Shown: positions 39,189 through 52,172 of the stretch, one piece after another
Layout: the number at the start of each line of letters is the position of its first letter
How positions within the stretch are numbered: position 1 is the stretch's first letter
Source: Prunella strophiata
Lineage: Eukaryota > Chordata > Aves > Passeriformes > Prunellidae
Length of the DNA: 64,000 nucleotides
Assembly: GCA_036583965.1 (NCBI GenBank)
Contig: JAZBQD010000015.1
Coordinates: forward strand, 73,329,830 to 73,393,829
Direction: 5' to 3'
The notes under the pieces: generated by a model
Seen by the model: only the letters and a program-made list of their open reading frames with translations
Told to the model about the DNA's origin: nothing
Databases searched by the model: none
Program-made: the position numbers and the translations under genes

Positions 39189-41549
39189 GTAAAACTTCCA
39201 CTAATTGTGATAACTTCAAGTCCTAAACCCAGTATTATCCAGTGTTGCTTTCATTGTTAGAACCTTGCCATAGGTTTATGAAAGCCTCTGTTGTATGATG
39301 AGTTTTGGTTTGTAATTCGCTGTGGATTGTGGTCTGAGGTAGCCTGTGGTTCTGCTTAAGGATTTTTGAAATTCTATTTTATTTTCATTTTTTGCTTTCA
39401 GAAGCAGCTTTTACCTCCTTCGTTGCACAAGTACACAAGCTTGTTCAGTCACAGAGAAGGGAGAAGGGTCATATCAGGGAACTGGTACAGCTAAAAGTCA
39501 ACATTGTGGAGGGAGATACTGTGCACTTCTGTTTTTTTTATCCAGCCACCTCTCCTGTTGTCTGACTTACCAGACCCGTGGTTGGACAGACATGGTTCAG
39601 GAGACCAGAATGTATGGCAGAAGTACAAGGCTACTTAAAGCAACCTTGTTGCCCAGAGGGACTTTGTTTATTTCTTTGTTTTACACATCACATGTTTATC
39701 TGGTGTGTTGATATTTCTTTGCAACCTAAAGATCTTATCTGATAATGACAATAGTTTGCCTCATGTTTGCAATTTTTAGTCTTCTTCCAAGGTCATCAGG
39801 GAAAAAAAAATTCAGCCACATTTAATTTTCAGTAAGATTGTTTTTTTGCTCCAATTCAAAACACAGAACATGAATTTATAAGCTCATGGGAGAAGGCGGA
39901 ACAGGCTACAGCAAGAATAAGGACTTCAGTAAGGTGTTTTGGTTTTTGACAATCTTAGGTTACTTGGTTTCTGTTTTGAGCTCTGTTTGAACTCTTCTGA
40001 CTGTTCAAACTCAGTGAAAATATGAAGAGCTTCTGGATCACAGCATGTCCCAGTGTGCCTTCCTTCCATACACTGTGCATTGCGAAATGGTCTTTTCAGT
40101 GGCAAAGTATAGTATTCAAAGTAGCTTCTTCAGCAAAACCTCCTAGAGGATAAGAGTGGGAGTTTTTTGTAAGTGAAACATCTGCTTTGCACTTGAAACA
40201 AAAGCACAAGGCAGTTGGCCTTTGAAGGAGGTCAGGATTGAATTACTTTTTAGCTTTAGACATGAGTACATAGCTCCCCCATCAGTTTTCTGCTAGATGG
40301 TTCTTTGCCAATACTCTCACAGGACTCTGCTTGTTTAAACAAAATATAAATGCTGTTTCATAAACTGTTCTTAGGGGGCAGCTTTTTTGTTTCACTTTCT
40401 CAAGCAAATAGTACTGCTCCTTATCTGTTATGAAGCACAGGAGCAGTCAGCTGCTGAAATGTATTCTTTTTTTTTTTTTTCATCTATATTTCTTCATTAC
40501 CTCTTTCTCTTAGCATTAAAAACAACAGCTGGAATAGTATTTAAATAAAATACAGTTGGTTGTAGTGGTGAAAGACCAAGAGTGTAAAAGGATTTGCTTT
40601 CAAAAATGAAAAAAGCCCTGAAAGGCTGACTGATATGTGAGTCACTGTTGAATAATTCTGGGAGGCTGATCCAGATGTGCTGGCACATTGCCACTGCTCC
40701 CCTAGATAATAATGTTTTATTGAAAAGAAGAAAATAGATATTCTGTATTTTGATTTATTTCTTTGGGAAAAATGGCTATTATTTTCAGTCTGTAAGCACA
40801 CACAGCTGTTACTATGGGAGCCTCTTTGCAGTCCAGACTTTGGGGGAAAAGTACTATAGTAGCTGATGTTGATTTTTTTTTTTGGTTTTGTGATATGAAT
40901 GACCTTTATACCTAACAATTGCAAGGAAAAATTTTAATACTACCTATTTGTGAAGGATGTATTTTTATATGTTTGCAGTCTACTTAAAAATGCAGATGAG
41001 GGAGTGAGGCTGGTGGTTCATATTTAGCAGACTAGTCCTTGGTTCAGGTGCAAAGAAGCAGCAAGCTCAAAGCTCTCCTGTGCTTTCTGTATTCTGATCT
41101 ATTTTCAAGAGCATGTTGTTTGTTATCAAACATGCTCATGGAGTGCTGAGAAGGCATCACAAAGCAGATGGAAGATAAAAATGCCCTAACCTGAAAGCCA
41201 TCCGTGCTTATTGGCAGGAGAATTGTGTTCCTCCTGCAGGATGTGGGAAGTCGCTGAATAAATTAGTGCATACCTGTAAGCAACATAACCTTTCTGCTGT
41301 ATTGTGAAGAAATTAACATGCACAGGTAGCTAGTGAAGAGAGGAGTTCTAGCAGTAGGATAATAGGTTAGTTGTTGAGCCAGAAGGAGGTGCCTTTGTTG
41401 TTAAATAAAAAAATACATTAAAATAACACCAAAAAGCCCAACTCACCAACCAGTCAACCCCCAAAACACAAAAAAAAACAAACAAAGCAAAACACCACCA
41501 ATGCATTTTGCCCTTGAAGTATTCAGGGCAAATTCTATCTCTAGTCTAA

Positions 41550-41626
41550 TTTTTTTTTTGTTTTGTTTTTGTTTTGTTTTTGTTTTTTTTTTGGTTTTTT
41601 TTTTTTTTTTTTTGTTTTTGTGTTTT
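41550..41626. repeat. T-rich (TTTTG)n low-complexity tract
   Basis: Runs of T interrupted by single G at 4-5 base spacing, then a run of more than 15 T. The complementary strand gives a spurious lysine-rich frame. Confidence 0.85.
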
Positions 41627-44600
41627 CCTGGTAAAAAAACATAGACATGAAGAGTTAAACTCCTGTTTGTGTGCAACAGTTTTGAGGCAGCTGCAGAGCT
41701 TGGAAAAGCTGTTTGTCTGAGTTGTTGGCTGTTTGAGACTTTGAAATCTGGCTCCAGTATCCTTCCAATCCCTTGATTTCTTTCAAGTAGGATGTTTCAG
41801 TATGTTTTATTCTTTTCCCACAGAAATACTTCATGTTGAATGCATGCTTCTCATTTGGATGAGAGTATTCCATTACCACTTCTCCCCTGTAGATTTACAT
41901 AACCTTTATACCTGATGCAGAATTTGCCTGCAATTTTTCTCCGCTTCTCTAGGAAGCAGCAGCCCTTCAGTGACTGCCCAGTACTCTCACTCTGTTCATG
42001 CTGAGTAAATCAGCAGTTTCTGCTTTCAACAGTGTGCTTGCCACGAAAAGCTCTTTTTGACAGTAACATACTTTTGCATCCGTATGCACAGAGCAGCTGT
42101 GTGTTATGTGTGCAGCAGCCTGTTATGATGCACATGGAAAATACTGTCTGTCTTTAGCCTTTCCAGAAGTTTTGTAGTGAGGTACTTACAAGCTGGTAGA
42201 GCTCCCTGTGGCTTACAAATACCAAAAAACCAACATATAAGTTCTCAGACTCCTTACAGGCATTTTCCACTGAGGAGAAAAAGGAGCTATTCAGAAATAA
42301 CAGAAATACAGTGTTATGTAATGGTATCGCTCATTTTGCTTGGTGGTGATCTGAGAAAATCGGTTGCTTACTATTTGTAAATTGTGATTATGTCCTGCTA
42401 TCTTATTACCAGTTGATTTTTAACTCCCATGCATACAGTGAGAAATTTCAATCTATAAGCCAGACTCTTGAATGAAGTGATGTACTGAAGTTAAGCTGTG
42501 CACCGACAAGCTTTAAAAGTGTTTGGGATCATAAGATATCCCTGTCAGGATCTTTGCATTGGAAGTACAATATCTTGACAGATTCCTAGCCTCAGGATGG
42601 GTAAGATACAGCTGAACAGCTGAAACAGACCATTGCAAGACAGTGGAACTCTTAAGGCTTTTGTGCCTTTGGACATTTAATAAGATGGCAAGGGACAAGG
42701 TGAGAAAAAAATTGCACAGGTGAAAGATAGCATTTAAAGATAACAGTAACAAATAAGCAGTTATAAAAGGTTGTGTGCAGAACACAGGACCAGGAGCCTC
42801 AATAGTCTCTGCTGTGAAGCGTGTCACAGACCTAGAGATGAACAACATTTTGGTGTGAGTTCAAATTCTTCCCATACACAGACGTACACATGTGCACACA
42901 CTCTCTCTGAAATGGCTCCCTCAGCATCTGTGAGTGGGAAGACTGAAATCCTGTCCAAGCCAGGTGTTTGTTGTAGTGCCAGAGTAGAGCAACAGATATT
43001 TTCCTAACTGGAGTCAAGTGTGGGAATGCAGATCAGGCTGACTGTATGTGGAAGAGAATGATCTCCTAAGAGCCTGTTGGTTTTTTGCATATAACCTTTT
43101 GTGTGTATTCTAACAAGTTGATTGTAAAATAGCTCAGAGCGCTTTTTATGTAAACACACTATGCTTAATGGTGTTACTAGAAGACATGATTCCACTTTTT
43201 TCATCTTAAACTAAACTTTGCTCCAGAATAGACTGAGGTTGAAACAAAGAGAAGGGAAGTAGAATTGGCTGGGTTTTCAGTTACAAAGCCATCATTATCA
43301 AAGTAATGAAACAGTGGTCTGTGCAAGCTTTGGAAGGAAGGTGGCATCATTTTGAGGGTACCAGTTGCAAGGGAAGGCAGAGGAGGCCTTGCTCTGGCCA
43401 CAGTGCTGCCCATTCATTCACATCTACCTATGAGGCATGTGCCTTTGATTCAAAAAAGCTTGTTGATAATAGTCTCACTTTGTCTCACAATTCACTGCTG
43501 GAAATACACTTTGCTCTGCATTGCCCAACATGGGAGAGTGTCCATAGCACAGCCTTGCATTAATTTTGTCTCGAGGTAGACCCTGAGATGACAGCCCTGC
43601 TCCTTTGGTTTGCATGTCCCTCCTGGGTATTTGATCTTTCTGTGCTGGTGGTCTACAGGTTAAATTTGGATGTCACAAAAAAGGCTCCTTTCTCCTCTGC
43701 ATGCTGTTTCCAGCAGCAGATCATCTCTTGGATGCTCCCATCTAAGCGTAAAGGCTTGATCTATTTGGCTCATGCATCACTAATATTTTTATTGTGTCAC
43801 TATAGCACAGCAGTGATCAATGTAACAGGTCTGGTAAAAGATAAGAAGTGCATTTTGCTCAGTATTTTGATACACTGCTTATCTTGTGACAGTTGTGGGG
43901 GACACTTTTAAATGGGAAATGAGAAACGCTCTCAGTAGCTACACACTCAAGTGTGTAGTGGCTTACTGCTGGTAGGACTGGAATTCAGTTTCCCAGCACA
44001 GCTTTTCATCTCTCTTGAGTTTTTTAATACTGGTAGCTTCTTTGCTTGGAAAAAGTATGAAATTTAAGTCCCAGTGTTACTGAAATAGAACAGAGTGCTT
44101 GACAAAAGTGAGGCAGAAGTAGGCCTTTATGCTCTATTAAGCTATGTATAGACATTTTTCTCTTGTTCAGTTAAGAAATAGGGCAAATGTTAACAGGGTA
44201 GTAGTAGTTGATGTAATTTTATGAACATGTGGGAAACTTGGTTTTGCTGCAAGGAAGAATTTATTCTGAATCAGAAATTAATTCCTTTATAACCATAGGA
44301 TAGATAGGGGTATTTGAAGCTTTTAAAGATAATTATATCTAATGAAAAAAGCAATGCAGGCATTTAACATCTTAAATGCCACTGAAAGGCCCTGGAAGAC
44401 AAACCCCAGGGTGTTTAACATCTTAAGGTTTTTGTTTTTAAAAAGACACATGTTTTTTTGTGCACTGCATATCCTCAAAGCCAAAGCTTACAGGCAGACA
44501 TTCACACACTAGCCCCTTCCTATGCCTAGACATACTTGTTAGGGAGCACCATTGCAATATTTGGCCCTGTACAAATAGTAGATCCTTCAACAACTGTGCC

Positions 44601-47600
44601 TGTGGTAATGCACATACTGCAACACTGTGCTGGGGGACGGGGCAGAAAGAGGAATTTCCAGTTTTTACACACAAAAACCGTGTGCCTTTCTTTGCTTGAG
44701 CCTACTGAAAAGGCAGAGTGCATATCGAAAAACCAGTATTATAGAAATGAAAAAATAACTTATGAAAGAGTGTGATGGATATTTTACCCTAATAAATAAC
44801 TCTGTGCTCTTGGGTGAAGTATTTACTCAAAACCAATTGTTCTCTGTTTATATTCAGCAAAATCCAGTAGGGTTTTATTTAACTGCAGTCTTTCAGGAGA
44901 TTGCAGAGATGGGACTTAAATGGATAGAGGCCCATGATGGAAACACTGAAACTTCCAGGATGTTGCAGACAATTGAAATAATACCATCTCAGTGACTAAT
45001 GGCATGCTCCCAAGAACTTAGGAAAGAGGTACTACAGGATGCAGGCTCATTCAAGCAGATGTTTCTTAGTCTGTGCTATATTTAGATCAAGAAAAAAAAA
45101 AATCTGCTGAGTGAAACATTTGCCTGTCAGGGATTCAGAATTTTATTTCCCTCTCTAATTTTAATTCTGATAAGATGCAAAGAGCAGATGAAAAGAGGAG
45201 AAGAACCTCCTTCTGTGGCTGGATTGAGTTTTGTATGCAGTTTTTCTCACCGTATGTTAGCGCTGTCTTGCCACTGGATAAAGTTCTTACTGAGATCAGA
45301 GGATTTGATGATTTGTTTAGGGATCTTCATGCTACTTATTTTACAAAGAATAGAAAAAAACACAACTGGAAGTTGCTCAAAAGTTCACACCAAGAGAAAG
45401 TTAGTAGTTTTTTAATGATGAGTTTGTGTTTTTTTCCCCACTGGATTTTTGTTGCCAAGCTCTCTTTTATGGAATAATCTGTTACTTCAGAAAGTCATTG
45501 CACTGTAAAATCTGTAATTCTGCACTGCTGAACATGTATGGGTAAGCTCTAGTTTCTGTTCACCCCCTGCTGTAAACTGTTTGCTTTCTTTTGGCTTTGC
45601 TGTGCAACCTTGTACAGTCTTCAACCCTTAATTTTGTATCTGAAAACAAGGTAATTTATGTAATTTCCAGTATATCCAGAGTTCATTCTGGTTTGAAAGC
45701 TGCAGAGAAGCCAGCTGGCTGCTGCCACCCATTAAGAATTAAGCTTCTCTCAGTACATTGCATGAATTTCTATCCAGCTTTAGTAACCTGACAGTTTTAT
45801 TCATCTGTGGTGGATTTATTATAACTTTTGTTTATAAACACCTAGATTATTTTGAGGGGAAGATTTTTGTCAGAAACTGACATGGTGGAAAAATAGTAAA
45901 ATGTTTATTTGGTAATGTATTAAAGTAACTTCTGCTATGGAAGTGTCACAGAGCTGTTTAGTCACTTTAAATGGCTTAACTTGTTCCACTTTCAACAGCG
46001 TATGAATCACAGCTAGGCAAGTAATGCATACTAATTACTCTCCTTCTCTTTCTGCACTTTTCATAAAACGTTTTTGCTTCCCAAGCAATGCACAATTCAG
46101 CTCATGGGCTGGGCAAACACAACGTATTTTTGAGCCCTTCAGGTGTCTTGGGGGCCAGATACCATGTTTATAGTGATGCCATGCTGACCAGGCACTCAGG
46201 CCAGTCAGCGTCACACTTGGTTGTGCTGGTGCCCGTGACCTTCTGCTCCAGTCAGGTGGTGTTGCCTTGAGCTGGCTGTGCAGAGGGAAAGGTCTGCATG
46301 TCCTCTGTTGGCTTGGTCTCCAGCATGCAGGGTGAGCTCTGAGGGAATTATTCACATGCACAGTACCTCACCAGTCCAGCGCTTGTAGGTTTTGTTGCTT
46401 CTGCCAGATCTCCATCCAGTTATAGAAGTGGCTGAAGTGTATGTGAAGAATAAGAAATGAAGAGGTGAGGTGTGTTCCTTGTAGAGGTCTGACACAACTC
46501 AGCTGCAGAAGGCATGTTGTTAAAAATTGAAGGGGCTCTCAGACCTGTCTCCAGCTGAAGTACAGGTACTTCTAAGGGACTCAGGGGGCAGAATTGATAC
46601 AGTCTGAGAAACTCAAAATTTTTTCATCCCAGTTCCTCTGTAGTAAATATCTGTGTAAATTTGGCCTTTTTGTAGGCAGCACGGTAAGCATGGAGTGTGT
46701 GTAAGCATGTAGAGCCAGCAATGTCTTCCAGCCAGCACCAAGCTCATTGCAGAAAACAAAGTGTTGCTCTCAAATGTCTGTATCTAGACACTTGCAAGCT
46801 GTAGTGTACAGCTCATTTGGAAGGTCTCTGACTCAATGCCCTATTTTTATGGCTCAGGTATAAACTTCACAAGCTAAGAGAGGAATAAATACACATCCTC
46901 TGGGCACTGAGTAAAATTTTCAGATTGTATTGTCTGGCTTCTTGCTCTTAAATTTCATTCATTTCCCAGTTAAAGTTGCATTCTGAAGTACACATTTGGA
47001 AAAAAAAAAAAATGGATGCTGCATTGGGTTATGCTGGAATGAATGTTGACGAGTGCTTCTGACCCACTTGTAAAGTTCTATTGATTTGTGGTCCTTTTAA
47101 TAAGAAAGACTGCTGTGCTGTGGTGTTTACTACTGTGGAGTTGCATTCAGGTTTGTGACAAGCATTGTCTTTGAAGCATATGAATAGTCAGAATAACAGT
47201 GTGTATGAACAGATAGTTCTGGTTTGGGGAGGAGGGGGTAGTAGATTTGTAGAAAAGAGTCTGGTTAAATCTCATTAGTTCATCCCAGTTGTGAAAACCT
47301 AGCCTATAGCTCGATTTACTCAAAACCTACAGGAGGTATATAAAGCTATGAGATACCAAAACTGGCATTTGATTTTAAAACAAAGTTTCAAAGGAGATAA
47401 TTAATCAAGACCTAGAATCGTTCCCTGAGTTTTCTATTTTAATGTATTAGTTAGGAAACCTTTATGGTCAAAACATACATGTACAAACAGCAGCATGAAG
47501 TGGCTATTTCTGTAGAAAATGTTTAGCAAAGAAATAAAGAAAACATTCAAGTTTCTCTCTTTTGAATTTAAGCCAGTTTGATTGCTTAGTTAGGTATTTT

Positions 47601-48347
47601 AGCAATGTTAACCTTTTAATTAGGTTCAAAAAGTCTCTAAAATTTTCAAAGGCAGAAATTTAAATGTCATTAAAACACCTTAATACTTTTGATCGGATCA
47701 GAGTTACTCTTTTGGGATAAAAAACAAACTCTTGTTCTTGGAATAGCAGCATTTGGGATGGGATGGGGAAATAGACACGAGGGAACCGGTTTGAATGCTT
47801 CCTGTAAGAGCAGCTGTTCCAGTGTGATGTTGGTGCTGCTCATGGGAGGGTTGCAGGACACAGCCGTGCTCCTGCTGCTTTTTCTCAGTTCCACAATAGA
47901 TGGCTAATGGTTTGCTGATGAGTGACTTTCACAACAGAGCTTAGGATGCAACAGTTTCCATCATGAAATTATGGAAAAGAACACTGTAGGGTTCGTCACG
48001 TGATCAGCAGTGATACCTGTCCAACATACGTCTCGGGATTTTTGTGTAAGCCGTGGTGCATGGGCATTTTTGAGCAGGGATATGTGCACATAGGAAGCAG
48101 GGAGGAAGAATGTCAAATCAACTGGTAGAATTGCTTATGTTGATTTTTGTTGTAATAGTGTGAAACTGAAATCAAGAGGGTAAACACCATCATGATAGAA
48201 CAATAACTTCTCACATCTGATTTGTCTCTGTATTTTCTTTTCTGAAATGCTCTTTTTCCTTTTTTTGAAGGCCACTGAAAAGTGTTATGTTGTCTGTGTG
48301 CCGTGTCAGCCTGGCAGTGCAAATTTGATGGTGGCTACAATACATCT

Positions 48348-48375
48348 CCCTTCCTTCCTTCCTTCCTTCCTCCCT
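48348..48375. repeat. (TTCC)n microsatellite
   Basis: About six TTCC units, ending in an imperfect unit. Confidence 0.85.
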
Positions 48376-48746
48376 TCTCTCAGAGAGTGTTACCATAGCA
48401 TTTCTCTCCCAGGGACTCTCGCGCAGAGCTGCAGATGGGATTCTCACTATGAACTCTGTGCTGCTCAGTCGGATACGCTCAGTTCTGTAGAAGCAAAATG
48501 GGGAAGAAAGGGTGACTTAGCAACACGGATAAAGCTTTCCTGGTATTTCCAAGAAGCGAAAACCTTTTTTGAAACAAAGGCTTGTCTTCATTAATATGAG
48601 GATGGGATTTTTCTATGAAGAAAAACAAATCCTCTTTCTTCCTGCCACCTCAGTCTGTTTTCTCTTGTCCATGGGAGATGGATTCAGAAGTAGTTGACTG
48701 CCTGATCCTCGGGCTTACATTTCTTGCTTTTTCCCCTTTCCTTTAG

Positions 48747-48916
48747 CTGTGGACGTGGCTTGAAGAGCTACAGAAAGAACTGCTTGATGATGTCTATGCT
48801 GAGTCTGTGGAGGCTGTCCAAGACCTGATAAAACGTTTTGGTCAACAACAACAGACTACTCTGCAGGTTACAGTCAATGTCATAAAAGAAGGTGAAGATC
48901 TCATACAGCAACTAAG
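48747..48916 (+). CDS. TRIO: TRIO exon, spectrin repeat
   Basis: 170 nt, starts in phase 0 and ends after two bases of a split arginine codon (segment residues 606-662). It encodes [20 protein letters not shown], then [19 protein letters not shown] and [12 protein letters not shown]. The W-x-W-L opening is a spectrin first helix, and the Gln run lies in a loop-like stretch. Remembered kalirin has M-E-D and E-M-L in this helix, so this exon favours TRIO. Acceptor 'cctttag', donor 'gtaaaa'. Confidence 0.95.
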
Positions 48917-49834
48917 GTAAAACAGATTTTTATTTAAATCTCTCCTGGTGTTTATCTGATGTTCTGTGCAGTTCTTTCTATTTTGAGGGTAGAGATGATG
49001 AGTACAAGATATGACCTATAAATAAAACTTGTAAATATTAGGACTACAGGGATCTCTCATGCTGTACTGATGGTCTCTAAACCTCTGTTTACAGGAAGCT
49101 CAGCTTATAAACACTGCTGCCACAAGAAGGAGATTTTGTTGACATAAGCTACCTTTTTGATAGAAGTAGTGATGTGTTTTTGTAGTCTGACATGCAGGGC
49201 TCCACTGCATTTTGAGTTCTGAGCAGCAGCCTTTTTATAAAGAGACACTTGAATTTGTTTTGCATACTGACAAGTAACTTCATTGTAGCAAAAGCCAAGT
49301 TTGTGGTCCATTTCATTCAAAAATGATCTGAATAAATAAATTTGGTTCCCAGCTGCTCTGGTAAGTGTCTCCTTTCCTACAGGAGATTAACAAATCTGAA
49401 TTTGCAGGTTTTATACTCTGGTAAAAGATTAAGGAATTTTTTTTGAATGAACTAATTTTGATTTTCTTTCCTTGCCAGGAAGATTCAGGAAAGTAAACAG
49501 TTATCATATGCTACTTCCTTTTCACAGTGGCAGCATTTGTCTCTGGTTTTAAATTTTATCCTTCCTGTAAATAGAATGTCTTTACATGTTGAATTGGAAA
49601 AAAAAAGTGAAGGTAATTAATTTCCTAATGGGTTTTTTTTTGAGTACTGGAACATGGTTTGACTTTTTATTTACAAAGATGTACAGACTTAACTTTCATG
49701 CAATATGGTTTGCAACAACTTTATCTGAAGCAGGCTTATATCTTGTGGTCATATATATAGCGTCCAAATTGTGTGGGTTTTTTTTTCAATAATGGTCTTT
49801 TTTCTTCCCCCTCACCTCTCTCTGCTTTGAATAG
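48917..49834 (+). other. TRIO intron, 918 nt
   Basis: Short phase 2 intron ending in the pyrimidine-rich acceptor 'ctttgaatag'. No repeats recognised. Confidence 0.9.
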
Positions 49835-50009
49835 GGATTCTGCCATTTCCAGTAACAAGACCCCCCATAACAGCTCGATCAACCACATAGAGACAGTCCT
49901 GCAGCAGCTGGATGAGGCCCAGTCTCAGATGGAGGAGCTTTTTCAAGAGCGCAAGATCAAACTTGAGCTGTTTCTGCAGCTCCGCATATTTGAAAGAGAT
50001 GCAATAGAT
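49835..50009 (+). CDS. TRIO: TRIO exon, spectrin repeat
   Basis: 175 nt. It opens with the last base of the split arginine codon and ends in phase 0 (segment residues 662-720). It encodes [20 protein letters not shown], then [20 protein letters not shown] and [18 protein letters not shown]. This is the third copy of the RK-x-x-L-x-x-x-x-Q-L ending, and the exon boundary is again nine residues after Q-L. The start is a Ser/Asn-rich linker. Acceptor 'tttgaatag', donor 'gtgagt'. Confidence 0.95.
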
Positions 50010-51654
50010 GTGAGTGGTTGCTTTCACACTTGCACTGCACGCATTTCTCCTCTTGTGTAGGAATGTTTATGCTGAGATTGTGTAGTTGCATTGGCATGTG
50101 GCTCAAATGGCTGATAGACTTAATTCTTACCTGAACTAAGGCTTTTGTCCAGTGTGTGAAAGTGTCAGAAGAGCTCAGTGTTCAGCAGAGTTGAGCTTTT
50201 TGATTGCCTCTTGGTGCATCTTTAAGCAAATGTTAGGTAAAATCATAATGTATCAGTTACTTCATCCGCTAAGTTTAGCTTGAATATCAAACTACCTTGA
50301 TATAACTAGTATGCCCGCAGTTAATATGAATAGGACTTGCAAGATGGTTTTGTACAAACCCTCTAAACTGATGCTCTGTAGTAACAACCCTCTTCTCTTC
50401 CTTTCCCAAATCAGCAGTTTTCAGTTGGCAGCTGCAAGTGGTATTTGAAATTCTGTCTTAATCACTGAGAATGTTCTATGGGCTTGTCATTTTTTAAAAA
50501 TAAAATTCTTTTCCACCTCTGAAAATAATTTAATAGGAGTTGTAGTGCTGCATCCCCTGCAAAGCTTCAAGAAGTTTTGAGCCTGTCCAAACTTCGAAGG
50601 GCAGTTACAGCTTATCAGTTGAAAAGTTTCTGTTTGTGTGCAGGAACATGTACACAAACAGACATGAAACTTCCACAGGAAGATTAGGTTAGCAGAGTTG
50701 CATTTAAAAACTTCAGCTAAGTTTATATGGCTTCGTAAAACTGCTAGTGCTGTACACAGTGACTGAAACAAGTTGGTGCCTTATAAGGTTCAGGGCTATT
50801 CATTGGTGAATGATCTTGTTTGAGTGTATGACAACTTACCTTAAAATTCTGAAAATCACACTGTTAGAATGATAAGCTTGCCCCTTTGCTTGTGTGTAGT
50901 AAAAGCTGCAGCTGTTGTTTATGAATGTAAAGGTAAAAGAGGCAGTCAGCAGAAAGCTTCTCAGGTTTTTAGTGATAGCATCCCAGGTTTTTAGTGTTTT
51001 GGTTTGGGTATTTTTTCCCTTTCTGAAAATCAGGATTTGATGTCATGGCTGAAGTCGGGTTTAGCTAAGCACACTGTTAGGGGCAGTGCAGAAATAGGCA
51101 GACACAGTTCCTTGATCCTTACCCACAGAGGAAGTGAGAGTGTGTGCCCTACAATAATAACAACTCTGCTGTAAAGGAAGACTAAGAAGGGGTGGTTTTT
51201 TTTCCATTTTGCAATTCACACTGGTCTGCAGAGAGTTTTCTACTTGAACTATGTGAAAGCAGCTTTTTTACTTTGATCATGTGAGAGTAGCTGTCTCACA
51301 TATGCTTACAATCTTTGCAGGAGTGATCAACAGTGCTTGATAGCTGTGAGAAGTTCTCAGAACACTTTTTTTTTGCAGGAATGGCAGCTGTGTGGGGCAG
51401 TGCATACCAAGAAAATTAATGAAAGAATTAGAATAAAGGTTTGAGTGAAGTTCACTGTTAAGTTGATTGCTCTCTGTTGTAGGTTACATAAGCCAGGATT
51501 CTACAGCAGCAAAAGGCTGGTTGCAGGAACCCTGCTTTGCAGATGTGTTCTAGTCCTTCAGTTCAGGACAGCATCTATATAGGTAGGAGTACTTCTGGTG
51601 CTGCTACCTGGTGATGCCCATAGGATTTTGCATCAGAAAGCAGCAAACCCTGAC

Positions 51655-52172
51655 TTCATAGAATGAAATATACTGAGTTGGAAGGGACCCACAAGGGTCA
51701 TCAAGTTGAACTCCTGACCCTGCACAGGACATCCCAAGAGTCACACCATGTGCCTGGGAGTGTTACCCAAACGCTTCTTGAACTCTTGTCAGGCTTAGTG
51801 CTGTGACCACTTCGTGGAGAGCCTGTTCCAGTGCCCAAGCACCCTCTGGGAGAAGAACCTTTTCCTGATATCCAATGTAAACCTCCTCTAGCTCTGCTTC
51901 ACGTTGTTTCCTTGGGTCCTGTCACTGGTCACAAGAGTGAAGATGTTGGTACCTGTCCTTCCACTTCCCCTCATGAGGAAATTGTAACTGCAATGAGATG
52001 TCCCCCCAGTCTCCTCTTCTCTAGGCTGAACAGATCAAGTGACTTCAGCAGCTCCTCATACGACTTCCCTTCCAAACCCTTGACACTCTTTGTGGCCCTC
52101 CTTAGGATTCTCTCTAATAGATTAGTGTCTTTTTTATATTGTAGTGCCCAAAACTACACACACTTGATACGT
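51655..52172 (-). mobile_element. CR1 LINE, 3' end, 5'-truncated
   Basis: The plus strand reads as the complement of an avian CR1 3' region: 'tcatagaatg' at the start, then 'gagttggaagggacccacaa', 'ctgcacaggacatcccaaga', 'gcctgttccagtgcccaagc', 'ggtcctgtcactggtcac' and 'ttatattgtagtgcccaaaa'. It is thus a 5'-truncated copy inserted antisense to TRIO. It is better preserved than the other copies here. Open frames across it are not genes. Confidence 0.9.

Larger units (their letters stand above)
39189..48746 (+). other. TRIO intron, 9558 nt
   Basis: Largest complete intron in the window, phase 0. It holds a T/TTTTG-rich tract at 41550-41626 and a (TTCC)n tract at 48348-48375. Several short open frames on both strands show no recognisable domain. 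No transposon recognised. Confidence 0.85.
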